Of a DNA stretch of 64,000 nt, positions 24,801-33,558 are shown in pieces. Both the position numbers and the translations under genes were made by a program. Source of the DNA: Hyposmocoma kahamanoa. Lineage: Eukaryota; Arthropoda; Insecta; Lepidoptera; Cosmopterigidae. How positions within the stretch are numbered: the first letter of the stretch is position 1; each line of letters begins with the position of its first letter. A model generated the notes under the pieces. The model saw nothing but the letters and a program-made list of their open reading frames with translations, searched no databases and was not told the origin of the DNA. The stretch spans positions 399,185 to 463,184 of the forward strand of contig NW_020653397.1 in the NCBI RefSeq assembly GCF_003589595.1, written 5' to 3'.

Positions 24801-27800
24801 CAAAATGCCGAAAAAGGATATCACATGTGTTCCGATAAATAATGGTCGACTTAAAGCTTATAGAAATAACGTAATGCTTAAACTAACTGACATTCCGTAC
24901 GTTAACGATCCCAATAAATTGTATAATTCAGTTTTCAACATAGTGAAAAGTGAACGTGATAATGTTTTTAAGTCCAAAATCATAACTATTAATAATTCAT
25001 TGAAATTTAGTGAATGGGCGACTGTGGGAATTCACAAAAGTAGACAAAGGCTATATGATCTTTACGATGAAAGAACTTATAACACTAGTAACAGTTTTAA
25101 TGATTTTGTTAGGAAATATTCGAAAATGTTTAAACGTGTTTGTGTGGCAGCCAAAGCAATGTTTATTAATAATAAAATAAAAAGCAGCGCGAATGTAGTA
25201 AAAACGACTTGGAATATTATAAATAGCGAAACTGGAAGGGTCAAACCTCGTAACTTAGATTTTCAACTAAGATTTAATGACAAAATTGTAAACACAGACG
25301 CAGAAGTTGCTAAAATATTTGAAAATTTTTTTACCAACATTCCAATTTTGACTACTAATTCGTTAAATTCATCTCCCACGGCCGCTGAATCCTTACTAAA
25401 AGAAAATAATGCAGTTAGTATCACTAATTTAAGGTTCCGTCATGTATTTCCAAACGATATTCTTAAAGCCTTTAAGTCTATAAATATAAAAAATACTGCT
25501 GATCTTGATGGTCTTTCAGTCAGAGTAATTAGTTCTATAGTTGATTGTATTGCGCCTTACTTAGCCTGTGTCTTTAATAAATGTGTTGATGATGGTGTCT
25601 TTCCTGACCTCATGAAGCAAAGTAAAGTTATTCCACTTTTCAAATCTGGTAGTATTTCTGACCCCACCAATTTCAGACCTATATCAATACTACCAACTCT
25701 CAGTAAAATATTTGAAAAAATTATTCTAAATCAGATGTGTGCACATTTTTATAGTAATAATTTAATGTCTCCTAAACAATTTGGTTTCACTCGGGGTCGC
25801 TCTACAACCGACGCTGGTGTAGAGTTGATTAATCATATATTTGATGCATGGGAAGTCTCACATGATGCTATTGGTGTATTCTGTGACCTTTCCAAGGCTT
25901 TTGATTGTGTGCACCATGATACACTGGTCAGGAAACTTCGCCATTATGGTGTGGCGGGACGTGATCTCGACCTTCTTAAATCGTATTTGCGTGGTAGGGT
26001 ACAGAGGGTCGATGTTAACGGTACGAGATCGTCAGGGTCTGTAATTAGCATGGGTGTCCCTCAAGGTTCAATTCTAGGCCCATTTTTGTTTTTAGTTTAT
26101 ATTAATGATTTACCTAGCCTTATGGAGGGTATAAAACATGAGATAGTATTGTTTGCTGATGATACTTCCTTATTATTTAAAGTTAAAAGGCACCAATGTT
26201 CCTATGACGATGTGAACAATGCTATATCTAAAGTAGTTGATTGGTTTGCTGTTAATAACCTACTTCTTAATGAGAAAAAAACAAATTGTGTGAAATTTAC
26301 ATTACCCAATGTTAGAGAGACGGTTACAAACATTGTAGTTAGAAACGAAAAATTGAATCTTGTGGATACAGTTGTATTTCTAGGTATAACGTTAGATGCT
26401 AAATTGCAATGGGGTCCCCATATAAGTAAGTTGTCAAAACGGCTCAGCTCTGCAGTGTACGCGATTAAAAAAATAAGGAAACTTTCAGACGTCGAAACCG
26501 CTAGATTGGTTTACTTCAGCTACTTTCACAGTCTAATGACATACGGCATTTTGCTTTGGGGTAATGCCGCCGATATCAATAGAATCTTTGTCCTGCAGAA
26601 ACGTGCAGTTAGGGCAATTTACAATCTGGGCCCCAAAGTATCTTTGAGAGATAAGTTTAAGGAAATTAACATTCTTACACTAGCCTCACAATACATTTAT
26701 GAAAATATAATTTATGTTAAAAGGAATAGTAATTTCTTTATGAAAAATAGTGACAGACATAACATTAATACGAGGAATAAAAATAAACTAGCTTTTCTTG
26801 ATAGTCGTCTTCACAAAGTCAAACAATCATTTAAGGGGCAATGTATACGCTTCTATAACAAGATTCCGGTTGATATACAAAATTTGCCTTTCACGAGGTT
26901 TAAAACTATAGTGAAACAAAAACTTTATACTAAAGGTTATTATACAACTTCTGCGTACTTGGATGACAAAAATCCGTGGTAGTAACCCGTTTAGCTCATG
27001 GAGGTAGTCTCAATCTGATGTTTCAAATAAAAAAATATTGTAAATGTTATTTACAAAGAGCAACCCCTAGAGTTTCTTGCTCATTCTTCTCAGGGGAATC
27101 TGCCTTACGAATGAGCGGTAGAGTTTAACCATTGTGACGATTTCAAGTGTAATAATGCTTACCTATGAAATAAAGATTATTTTGATTTTGATTTTTTTGA
27201 TTTTTGAACTCACTTAAAACAGCCTACAATAATGCCACCAGGTCTTGCAAAAGAGCGTACATCAGAGCGGATGCTCAGCGCGTCGCACGAGTTGGCCAAG
27301 AACTCCTAACGCATCCCACTGGTAGTCGTAGTTACTGGCGTCTGGCCAGAGCCGTTGCGTCGAACTTCTGCCAGCCCTCGCTGCCCCCGCTGAGATATTC
27401 TGACGGCAATCTAGCCCACAAGCCGCAAGATAAAGCCGACCTCTTGGCAAATCTGTTTGCGGCTAACTCCCGTCTCGACGACTGTAACGCACAGCCACCA
27501 ACTGTACCTCACTGTGGCTACACGATGTCTGATATTCGTATCAGACAATGCGATGTGCGTACGCAGCTGCAGTCTCTCGACGTCCGGAAAGCTAGTGGTC
27601 CTGATGGTATCCCAGCGATTGTACTTAGGAGCTGCGCAGCTGAGTTGACCCCCGTGCTAACGCGACTGTATCGTCTGTCACTCTCTTCAGGTCGTGTGCC
27701 GGACTCTTGGAGAGAGGCTAATGTGCAACCAGTTCCCAAAAAAGGCGACCGATCAGACCCGCATAATTACCGTCCCATAGCCATTACTTCCATAATATGC

Positions 27801-30800
27801 AAGGTTTTAGAGCGGATCCTTAACAAACAACTGACCCAATACCTAGAAGATCACTCCATAATTAATGATCGGCAGTATGGGTTTCGTCCGAAACGATCAA
27901 CGGGTGACCTTCTAGCGTACTTATCGCATATTTGGGGTGAGGCTATAGACAAACATGGCGAGTCGGTGGCTGTTAGCCTCGATATAGCCAAAGCGTTCGA
28001 TCGGGTCTGGCACAAAGCTCTTCTCTCCAAGCTCCCGGCGTACGGTTTGCCAGCCCAGTTATGCAGCTGGATTGCCGATTTCCTTCGTGAGCGGAGAATT
28101 CGCGTCGTTTCTGACGGCAGCATTTCGAGGTTCGTGAATGTGAACGCCGTCGTTACCGCAGGGATCCGTCCTATCTCCCACGCTTTTCCTTCTGCATATC
28201 AATGATATGCTTCCACTTGGGAATATTCATTGTTATGCAGATGATAGCACTGTTCATGGGGGATATCACGGATTCCCCGCAGCTGGGCGCGCCGATACTG
28301 ACAGAGAGCGATCTAATCTTGTCGGTGAGCTCAATAGGATATTGGACCTCATCTCTGCATGGGGATCTGGAAATCTTGTTGAGTTCAACGCCAAGAAAAC
28401 ACAGGTTTGCGCGTTAACAACAAAATTGTCGCCGTTCCTTCCCATGCCTTCTCTGATGAGCACAGCACTCTCACCTCAGAGCAGTTTTACCTTGCTCGGT
28501 ATGGAAATCTGCTGTGATTTGAATCCAAGGAGCTACATCGAATCTGTGATCAAAACAGCCTCACGGAAACTCGGAGTCCTGAACAAGGTGCGACGTTTTT
28601 TCACGCCGGACCAGTTATGCCTGCTGTACAAGACACAGGTCCGGTCTTGCGTTGAGTATTGTTCGCACTTGTGGGACGGCTCCGCCAAGTACCTACTCGA
28701 TGCGTTGGATAAATTACAGCGTCGTGCTACTCGAATTATAGGCGACGAAGAGGTCTCATCACGCCTTGAACCTCTGCAACTGCGTAGAGATGTTGCATCG
28801 CTTAGCGCCTTTTACCGCATGTACCATGGTGAGTGCTCTGAAGAGCTGTTCAACCTCATCCCCCCTTCCCCGTTCCTGCTCAGAAGCACGCGTGCTGGCC
28901 TTCGTAGTCACCGTTTCACTACCTGCCGCATTCCATCGCGTACTAAAAGGTTTGGTGGCTCCTTTCTCTGCCGCACGGTTGACAAATGGAACTCCCTTCC
29001 GGCACATGTCTTCCCTCCCTCTTATGATATGGGGTCCTTCAAACGAGGCGTAAAGAGGCATATTGTAGGCAGGCAGGGTGGAGGTGGCTAGTGCAGTGAG
29101 GGTTTCATCGCTGCACTAGGTTCCTTCGCGTTTGGATACCACTTTCCACTTAACATCAGGTGGAGTGGAGTCATTTGCCTGTCATGTATAAAAAAAAAAA
29201 AAAATAAAAATAAAAAAAAACGCTCAGTGTAGTGTATATGACCATAGGTTATCTAGAAAAGTACGTGTTATAAACAAAACAAAATCATACTAATGCTGGA
29301 ATTCCTATATATTATATTATCCTGTACATTAACGACCTCCCACATGAAACTAACCATAAATAAATGTACCTATACAATTTGCTGACGGTACAACAATTAT
29401 GATACAATGTGAAGATAAAGCGACATTTAACACTGACATAAACAAAGCTTTGACAGATATAATAAATTGGATGAACTTTAATGACTGAAATATTAATGTA
29501 AGTAAAACCAAAATTATTACATTTCGATCGGACAATTCAAATCCTATACCAATTACAATTCAATACAATGCTGACACCGTAGAGGAAGTTGACATATTTA
29601 TTTTCTTGGATTAACAATTGACACGCACCTAAGCTGGAAAGAACATATCGAGCAGATTTGTATGAAGCTAAATAGATTTGTTTACGCTCTACGAAAATTA
29701 AGGCAAACTGTCTCTCGAGAAGCAACGTTGACGGCGTATCACGGCTACGTTTGTGCTTAGCTACGGTCTTATACTGTGGGGCAGTTCAGTAGTCGTAGAA
29801 AATGCGTTTAAGGTTCAGAAGAAGTGTGTTCGGGCGATCTGCGGTGCCAGGTTCGACAACAGCTGTAAACCGCTGTTCAAAAAACTAAACATACTGCCTT
29901 TGCCATGCATGTACATTAGGGATATCTGTGTTTTTGTCAAAACGTGGTGAAATTAATCAAAGGCAAACTAGAGCAAAAATTATGAATCTTTTGTACCAAC
30001 CTCGTTGCCATAAAGTAATTTATAAGAAAGACTGCTTCGACATGTGTATAATTATTTACAACAATCTGTGAAATGAAATGAAATTCTTGCAAGGACATGC
30101 TTTTAAATTACAATTGACAAAATGGCTTTTGACACATTACTTCTAGAATTTCCAAATAAAAATTTACATTAATTTGAAGTGCAATTAACAATAGAAACCG
30201 GATATGAAATTGATATTTGCACATCTGCTTGCAGGTTGAATACAATGTACCTAATTTTATTTAAGACCTTTGTCATTACTGTATTCTGGCAAATAAACGT
30301 ATTCTATTCTATTCTACTTCCTTGGGCCTGAAGCGTGTAATTATATTGAGTACATTCTAAAGTAATTGAGTGTTTAGCGCTTTTCCCAACCTACTTTGCT
30401 GAGGGTCTGAGTGTCGTATTCTAGAACTCTACTCAATGCTCAAGTCAAGATTTGAGTATGGTTTAAAGCACTCGAAATCATGCTCAGTCCCTGCCATTAG
30501 GGTCGTATTTCCAATGCTTATGTTTCCAGTGCAATCCTGACTTGAGCATTGAGTAGAGTTCTAGAATACGACCCTTAGGAGGATAGACTACTGTTAAACT
30601 ATTGATGGATATAATGCATGAAACGTTCCAAAGAAAGCGAATGGAAGTGAATCTAGATCGTTTAGTGCTCTATTAGTGCTTTATTCTTTTCTAAAATTTG
30701 AATGTGTTCTGGTTGTGTTTATTATAGGAATTTGATATTGTGTAAGAAAATAAAAATCTTATTAAATAATATTTATTTGAAAAGTGGATTAGAAATTTAA

Positions 30801-31882
30801 TAGAATAATCTCAGTATAGACTAAAACAACCGAAATCAAAATTTCGTGGAATTACATCTATTTGCCAGTTTTTTTTTAAATCGGTTACCGTAAAATGCGC
30901 GAAACCGGATTCATCCCCTAGTTTGTCACTCTTAGTGGTGAAACATTTTCTTCAAATTTCAATGGGACCATTACCGAGGTACCCCTTTCCAACAAAAAAA
31001 AAATCATCAAAATAGACTCATAATTTTTTTCAAGTCCGTTAAAAACTAGAACACATGCGAAGGGTCAACACAAATCGGAGGACCGGAGTATCACAGCGCA
31101 TTCTCTCTTCGGTATTGAAGAGCATGCTCAATGATACCGCAGCGGGGGTATCGGTACGCGAATGTACCGGTCATGCGTGCATGTCGGGGTAGCGGCAAAC
31201 GGGAGGGACGCAGCGCTCCAACCCTGGCGGACTCTCGTGGCATCGTAAGGGATATTCCTCATCAGTGTGCGATGAGATCCTCTTCGATGTTCTCTCCCGC
31301 CGATTTGCGCTAGCCATACGAAGTAGACAGAACCCGCCTGACAACAGTTTTGGTTTATGGGGCGGTGACCATATGAAAATCTGTACCGTTGGAAGACAAA
31401 AAACGATCATTTTGATCTCACTTTGATCTATAGTGTTGAACCTCAAAATCGTAAACATTATCAAGGCGATTAAAAATTGCCTGATCCACAATGAAACTGC
31501 AGAAAAAATTAGTGAGACGGCAAGCGAACGTTTGTTGTCAGGTGAAAACCCTCCGCCTGCAGCTCCTTTCCGGGTCGCAGGCGCCCGAGCCGGCGGCGCC
31601 GTACGGCGGCGGAGGAGGGGGCTACACGCCCTACGGCGCGCCCAACCCCTACGCAGAACAGTGGAGGAAGCCCGCGGGGGGTAAGGCGACATCGTGTTGC
31701 ATGAACTCGTGTCGAAAGCAAATTCGGCCAGTTAATCTTGACTATTTTGTTCGTTTGCAGGTACAAAACGAAGAGTGTACTTCTTATTATTCGTAGCTAT
31801 AACGCAGCCGCTGCTGTCGTGGTGGCTCACCTACCACCTGGTGCCGTCGGCTGCGCCCGCGCCGGTCGCCGCGCAGCTATAG
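12741..31882 (+). CDS. Yif1: YIF1 homologue (Yip1-interacting factor), Golgi trafficking membrane protein, 7 exons
   Basis: Exons 12741-12882, 14721-14806, 17788-17955, 20551-20674, 21760-22022, 31542-31680 and 31761-31882 join in frame to 1044 nt, 347 residues plus TAG (human YIF1A 293, YIF1B 314). The N-terminal ~80 residues are Pro/Gly/Gln-rich and cytosolic. Diagnostic YIF1 blocks follow: [12 protein letters not shown] and FPYTHK (exon 3), [20 protein letters not shown] (exon 4, TM1), [12 protein letters not shown] and [13 protein letters not shown] (exon 5, TM2-4), and [20 protein letters not shown] with YHLV (exon 7, last TM). YIF1 proteins partner YIPF5/Yip1 in ER-to-Golgi transport. 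The start at 12741 has a strong context (GCGGCGATGG); in-frame ATGs at 12645 and 12651 are weaker alternatives. A Gly-rich loop in exon 6 is longer than in vertebrates. Confidence 0.95.
13190..13417. mobile_element. hAT-like MITE in Yif1 intron 1
   Basis: CATTGACTTACAA at the left end and TTGTAAGTCAATG at the right are inverted repeats, extending with mismatches through CGACGGGTC/GACCCGACA. Flanking CCTTCATT (13182-13189) and CCTTTATT (13418-13425) are 8-bp direct repeats with one mismatch. A related copy in reverse orientation, interrupted by the 3324-3466 hairpin, spans about 3280-3612. Confidence 0.75.
14056..14290 (+). repeat. Dispersed repeat, GACTTCAAAAAAGGAGG family
   Basis: Shares CGACTTCAAAAAAGGAGGAG, TGACTGTATG, TGGTCCCATTTAAATTTGAA and GTGGCAAACTAGGGGATGAA with copies at 20065-20275 (plus), 30815-31060 (minus) and 61365-61830 (minus). 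Confidence 0.75.
14721..14806 (+). CDS. Yif1: Yif1 exon 2
   Basis: Acceptor TACTTTCAG, donor GTAACT. Encodes [16 protein letters not shown] and [12 protein letters not shown]. Ends in phase 0. Confidence 0.88.
15660..15815 (+). mobile_element. tRNA-headed SINE in Yif1 intron 2
   Basis: Contains RNA polymerase III-type boxes: TGGCCAAACGG (A-box-like) and GGTTCGATTCC (B box), then GGGAGAAATATTTGTATG and GTGGTTGTCTATGTGTG. Same family as 56650-56850 and 7020-7195. Its 3' end merges into the 59-codon minus-strand frame at 15790-15969. Confidence 0.75.
15790..15969 (-). pseudogene. 59-codon charged, coiled-coil-like ORF fragment
   Basis: Begins [16 protein letters not shown] and continues with a Leu/Glu/Lys heptad-like pattern ([19 protein letters not shown]), then runs into SINE sequence, where it stops. 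It looks like the N terminus of a coiled-coil protein cut by the SINE insertion, probably from a retroelement; I do not recognise the family. Confidence 0.4.
16225..16275. repeat. Perfect 21-bp hairpin
   Basis: CTTTCCAAAGTGACTTGAAA (16225 onward) is answered exactly at 16255-16275, with a 9-nt loop. It is not part of a larger inverted repeat that I can see. Confidence 0.85.
16605..17215 (-). pseudogene. LINE reverse-transcriptase ORF, C-terminal fragment
   Basis: The minus frame reads [20 protein letters not shown], then a stretch ending [14 protein letters not shown], which is the same C-terminal domain as in the LINE at 28207-29091 ([31 protein letters not shown]). It is 5'-truncated, with an in-frame stop further upstream. 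Lies in Yif1 intron 2. Confidence 0.75.
17545..17665 (+). mobile_element. RTE LINE 3' tail fragment
   Basis: CGTATTGGGCCAGTGTGGCG, GACTACGGCCTAAGACCC and GTGCCCAGCAGTGGG are the RTE 3'-end wording. It ends just before Yif1 exon 3. Confidence 0.7.
17788..17955 (+). CDS. Yif1: Yif1 exon 3
   Basis: Acceptor CTGAATTCAG, donor GTTGGT (non-consensus +3). Encodes the conserved amphipathic block [14 protein letters not shown] through FPYTHK; exactly 56 codons. Confidence 0.95.
18073..18240 (+). mobile_element. tRNA-like element, truncated copy of the 34377-34652 family
   Basis: Pol III-like boxes TGCTCAGTTGG (18148) and GGTTCGACTCC (18189) are followed by CAGTGTTCGATCTTTGTAT. Sequence upstream of the A box also aligns to the 34-kb copy (AAAAACCAAAA, CGTTCCG), but the left inverted-repeat arm is missing. 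Confidence 0.65.
18248..19115. mobile_element. Candidate hAT-like element containing a microsatellite
   Basis: The left end CAGGGCTGTGCAAAATAC and right end complement CAAGCCTGGGCAGTATTTG resemble each other, with many inward AAATACAAAATAC-type words on both sides. Flanking 8-mers match only 5 of 8, so the insertion is old or the ends are slightly misplaced. Confidence 0.5.
18863..18985. repeat. CA / CGCA microsatellite
   Basis: ACAC and GCAC units repeated with interruptions (CATG, GTAC). Long open frames in several phases here are artefacts. Confidence 0.95.
19640..19850 (-). pseudogene. mariner-like transposase relic
   Basis: On the minus strand the frames contain [10 protein letters not shown], then [20 protein letters not shown], matching the mariner motifs around the second and third catalytic aspartates (HDNARPH and YSPDLAPSDYHLF). 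Stops and frame breaks show it is dead. Confidence 0.75.
20065..20275 (+). repeat. Dispersed repeat, GACTTCAAAAAAGGAGG family
   Basis: Second plus-strand copy in Yif1 intron 3. It continues into GCCGGTTTCGCACACTTTCC, an end also present in the minus-strand copies. Confidence 0.75.
20551..20674 (+). CDS. Yif1: Yif1 exon 4
   Basis: Acceptor TGCTTCACAG, donor GTGCGT. Contains [13 protein letters not shown] and the first membrane helix. Confidence 0.95.
20940..21262 (+). repeat. Dispersed SINE-like repeat (GCCGCCAAGCAGTAA family)
   Basis: Shares GCCGCCAAGCAGTAA, CGTTCCGGTTTTGAAG, AAAGCTCTGAATGGCACTGC and CACCAGGCGCACGAC with copies at 44900-45185 (minus), 51480-51760 (plus) and 62745-62945 (plus). 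Ends in an A-rich stretch. Confidence 0.75.
21760..22022 (+). CDS. Yif1: Yif1 exon 5
   Basis: Acceptor CCACAACAG, donor GTGAGT. Encodes three membrane helices including the YIF1 motif [11 protein letters not shown]. Confidence 0.95.
22170..22604 (+). pseudogene. Outer LINE endonuclease domain, N-terminal part
   Basis: Encodes the AP-endonuclease start ([27 protein letters not shown]) up to AQAQLNW, where the frame is lost; [11 protein letters not shown] resumes in another frame within a few bases. Confidence 0.8.
22592..24067 (+). pseudogene. Artificial fusion ORF: outer LINE endonuclease joined to inner LINE ORF1
   Basis: The 491-codon frame is a junction product. Residues 1-197 are the outer endonuclease C-terminal half ([20 protein letters not shown]) and linker. 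From base 23183 the inner LINE's 5'-truncated ORF1 follows by chance in frame. That part has a short coiled-coil-like start and an SGNH/esterase-like region ([25 protein letters not shown]), as found in CR1-type ORF1 proteins. It should not be annotated as one protein. Esterase assignment is tentative. Confidence 0.75.
23183..27205 (+). mobile_element. Inner CR1-type LINE, 5'-truncated, inserted into the outer LINE
   Basis: Boundaries come from the outer element's interrupted frame. GAAC occurs at 23179-23182 and again at 27206-27209, a likely 4-bp target duplication. The element holds the end of ORF1, an uninterrupted ORF2 and a 3' tail of TTTTGA-type units after AATAAAG (27168-27205) instead of poly-A. 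CR1/L2-group elements end in short tandem repeats and make little or no target duplication, which fits. The intact 2.8-kb ORF2 suggests a recent insertion. Confidence 0.9.
24163..26982 (+). CDS. CR1-type LINE ORF2: endonuclease and reverse transcriptase, intact
   Basis: About 939 codons without a break, ending TAG at 26980-26982. The frame is open upstream into the ORF1 end. The first codon listed is GTG; the first ATG is at 24184, so the natural start is uncertain. N-terminal endonuclease: [18 protein letters not shown] and CGDFNVN near residue 135. Reverse transcriptase: YRPISI-type block [31 protein letters not shown] near 574, [13 protein letters not shown] near 630 and the catalytic FADDTS near 663. 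It copies its own RNA into DNA at a nicked target. Unlike the outer LINE it has no stops or frameshifts. Confidence 0.9.
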   Translation: MHQNIQGMKGKELEIELFINCNNIDILCITEHHFLSQHQFMFSFNNHQVASSFSREKAIHGGSLILIKNNLKFKERTDIVSLSIERTIEISCIELERLVILSVYRPPHSSYELFEKRLDEVLAKLNNINKYIAVCGDFNVNLLEDSSASSRLISFFQCYNLVNLFLVPTRITSTTATCLDNIYTNAVPSNKSIINKLTSDHCGQLATFNITVDKMPKKDITCVPINNGRLKAYRNNVMLKLTDIPYVNDPNKLYNSVFNIVKSERDNVFKSKIITINNSLKFSEWATVGIHKSRQRLYDLYDERTYNTSNSFNDFVRKYSKMFKRVCVAAKAMFINNKIKSSANVVKTTWNIINSETGRVKPRNLDFQLRFNDKIVNTDAEVAKIFENFFTNIPILTTNSLNSSPTAAESLLKENNAVSITNLRFRHVFPNDILKAFKSINIKNTADLDGLSVRVISSIVDCIAPYLACVFNKCVDDGVFPDLMKQSKVIPLFKSGSISDPTNFRPISILPTLSKIFEKIILNQMCAHFYSNNLMSPKQFGFTRGRSTTDAGVELINHIFDAWEVSHDAIGVFCDLSKAFDCVHHDTLVRKLRHYGVAGRDLDLLKSYLRGRVQRVDVNGTRSSGSVISMGVPQGSILGPFLFLVYINDLPSLMEGIKHEIVLFADDTSLLFKVKRHQCSYDDVNNAISKVVDWFAVNNLLLNEKKTNCVKFTLPNVRETVTNIVVRNEKLNLVDTVVFLGITLDAKLQWGPHISKLSKRLSSAVYAIKKIRKLSDVETARLVYFSYFHSLMTYGILLWGNAADINRIFVLQKRAVRAIYNLGPKVSLRDKFKEINILTLASQYIYENIIYVKRNSNFFMKNSDRHNINTRNKNKLAFLDSRLHKVKQSFKGQCIRFYNKIPVDIQNLPFTRFKTIVKQKLYTKGYYTTSAYLDDKNPW
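27204..28205 (+). pseudogene. Outer LINE reverse transcriptase, N-terminal half
   Basis: Resumes the outer element after the insertion ([17 protein letters not shown]) and carries [29 protein letters not shown] and [13 protein letters not shown]. The frame is lost around 28150, just before the conserved PQGS motif, which lies in the next frame. Confidence 0.85.
28150..29091 (+). pseudogene. Outer LINE reverse transcriptase, C-terminal half
   Basis: The shifted frame gives [18 protein letters not shown], then the catalytic CYADDST, thumb region and the [20 protein letters not shown] domain shared with 16605-17215. Stop TAG near 29089. Confidence 0.85.
29300..30320 (+). pseudogene. 5'-truncated LINE relic with ATTCT-repeat tail
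   Basis: Broken frames read [20 protein letters not shown] (the catalytic DD is changed to DG), [17 protein letters not shown] and [11 protein letters not shown], in the order of Jockey/CR1 RT C-termini. The 3' end is AATAAACG followed by ATTCT units (30292-30318). Many stops. Confidence 0.8.
30411..30574. mobile_element. Foldback MITE, GTCGTATTCTAGAACTC family, copy 1
   Basis: Ends GTCGTATTCTAGAACTCTAC and the reverse complement agree over about 35 bp. A partial internal copy of the end (GGGTCGTATTTCCA) lies in the middle. Second copy at 34737-34911. Confidence 0.85.
30815..31060 (-). repeat. Dispersed repeat, GACTTCAAAAAAGGAGG family
   Basis: Reverse-orientation copy in Yif1 intron 5, with TTCATCCCCTAGTTTGTCAC and AATGGGACCATTACCGAGG as landmarks. 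Confidence 0.75.
31542..31680 (+). CDS. Yif1: Yif1 exon 6
   Basis: Acceptor TTTGTTGTCAG, donor GTAAGG. Encodes [12 protein letters not shown] and a Gly/Tyr/Pro-rich loop. It is far more GC-rich than the surrounding intron and is followed by an 80-bp intron. Confidence 0.9.
31761..31882 (+). CDS. Yif1: Yif1 exon 7 (terminal)
   Basis: Acceptor TCGTTTGCAG. Encodes the last membrane helix and the C-terminal YHLV motif, with an alanine/proline-rich 14-residue extension before TAG at 31880-31882. Confidence 0.92.
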
Positions 31883-32432
31883 CGCCTCGCCGGGGTAGCC
31901 CGTTCCTACGACGCCGCTCCACTCACTTGAAAGCAGATTGATTCCGTTCATGGCCGAATGTAAATACGTGGGGTCGACTGTGCGGTTCCAAATATATGAT
32001 TTTCTTTCGAATTCAACTATATTAAACTATTCATATTTTAAATGCACCCGTACTTATTTTATAGCAACAAATTGAGAAACTTTTCACTGTAGAAAGTTGT
32101 TATTTTACTATTCGAAGGATCTTGAGAAAAATTTCAATCTAGACACGATACGGTTATTTTCTGTGTTTAAAACAGTGGACGGGAATAGTCATACCGACAT
32201 AAACAGTAGGTACATAATTCCGTTAATAACGGCCTGTGTTTTGTTAATTTTTCCATCTTGTACAAAAGACTTGAAAAGTTGTAAAATTTTGTAAATAAGA
32301 AAATGAATGCCTGAAAACTTGTAGCTGGATACAAAAAAAAATTATACTAAAATAGTCATTTATACTTGAGTTTGCATTTTCCTATACGTTATTATTTATC
32401 ATTTACTTGTAATGCGAGGGAATTGTGTGTAC

Positions 32433-32438
32433 AATAAA
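32433..32438 (+). terminator. Candidate polyadenylation signal for Yif1
   Basis: AATAAA about 550 bases after the Yif1 stop, followed by a T-rich stretch (GATTTTTATATT). It would give a 3' UTR of roughly 0.6 kb. Confidence 0.5.
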
Positions 32439-32931
32439 GATTTTTATATTATAATGAGATGTTTAACTGGCTTTTACATAATTTACAAAAGAGACGTATA
32501 TTTTTAATACCGTTCGATGTCCCTAGTCGACTAGTGAAAAATAATCATCTGTTCCATTCATCTTAATCGAGCCGAACAATTATTATATTGAAGAATATCA
32601 TCAATTTGTAAAGTACTCTACACCCGGTGGATATGAAACAAAATTGTACCACATTAAGAGCCTATGCCCATGGCGTATTTTATACGCGCTGACGACGTGC
32701 AGATGACGCGCGTTAACTCGTCGCAGCAAATAAACCTTTGCACACGTTCACAAATTCGGTTATCTGCGCATATACGCGCTGCAGTATGTATCGCGCATTT
32801 TGATAAGAGATAGTTTTAGTTTTGTTTGTTAATTTCAGTTACTTTTTTTTAAATGAATTAACAACAATGGAGTATATAGAAGTTTCTTGCTTGCAACGCG
32901 ATATCGTGTGTCTATATCGTGTTTTACGTAC

Positions 32932-32982
32932 GTTTGTATCGCGTTGTACGCGCGTTTGTATCGCGTTGTACGCGCGTTTGTA
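32932..32982. repeat. 22-bp tandem repeat, about 2.3 units
   Basis: GTTTGTATCGCGTTGTACGC starts at 32932 and 32954, with a partial third unit at 32976. Confidence 0.85.
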
Positions 32983-33124
32983 TGAATACAAACGCAACAA
33001 TCTGCTTTTAGAGCCGCTACGGCGTGTATACGCGGTAAAATGTCCTTACTTACCTGTAGTTACTATAATCCTTGTTTCTAATGATGTTGATTTTAGTTTA
33101 GATTTTTACCTCTAGCATGAATTA

Positions 33125-33332
33125 GGGAGTCACCACACTTGCCGGCACAGAATCGCATTAAGCCGATCAGAAAAAGCTTTACATCTCAAGAGCGAAAAAG
33201 ATGTAACGCGTATCGCTTCCGCTCGGAACGTGCCGACGCGAAACGCATAACATTTTTCGCTCTTATGCCATGGATATAAAGCTTTTTCCGACCGGCTTAC
33301 GCCGATTCTGCGTTGAATAGTGGAGTGCCTCC
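33125..33332. mobile_element. MITE, GGAGTCACCAC family
   Basis: Left GGGAGTCACCACACTTG, ACAGAATCGCATTAAGC and GAAAAAGCTTT are mirrored on the right by AAAGCTTTTTCCG, CCGATTCTGCG and GGAGTGCCTCC. Imperfect arms of about 50 bp. Confidence 0.75.
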
Positions 33333-33495
33333 ATTGAATGATAGTTGTCGCTAACGAGCGAGCGCGTGACATATATCTATATATTATGCACAATATTGCT
33401 TCTTTTAACAGCCAGTAGCGCTGTAAATTTGCTATACAAAGTTATTGTAAAGTAACATATTTTGCGCAATATCTATCAACGATAATTGTAAGTAA

Positions 33496-33540
33496 TGAAA
33501 CTATTTTTCCGGATTTAAATCGCGTATATTTGTTTTTTCA
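33496..33540 (+). repeat. Single arm of the GGACC/GAAACG family
   Basis: ATGAAACTATTTTTCCGG and TTTAAATCGCGTATATTTG match the arms of 3324-3466 and 43352-43776. Confidence 0.7.
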
Positions 33541-33558
33541 ATCCGGGTTTAAATTGTA

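Larger units (their letters stand above)
22110..29220 (+). mobile_element. Outer non-LTR retrotransposon (Jockey/I-group), decayed and interrupted
   Basis: Endonuclease ([27 protein letters not shown]) and reverse-transcriptase motifs ([42 protein letters not shown]) lie in order, ending in a poly-A/A-rich tail at 29190-29220. It sits in Yif1 intron 5 in the same orientation as the gene. Frames break near 22600 and 28150, and a second LINE splits it at 23183-27205. Removing the insert rejoins ...DDPNTN to SLKTAYNN without loss. The exact 5' end is not determined. The clade is judged from motifs only. Confidence 0.9.

Noticed and set aside
31131..31692. Overlapping frames around Yif1 exon 6
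   Set aside because: They are shadows of the GC-rich exon; only the phase-0 reading from 31542 joins exons 5 and 7.
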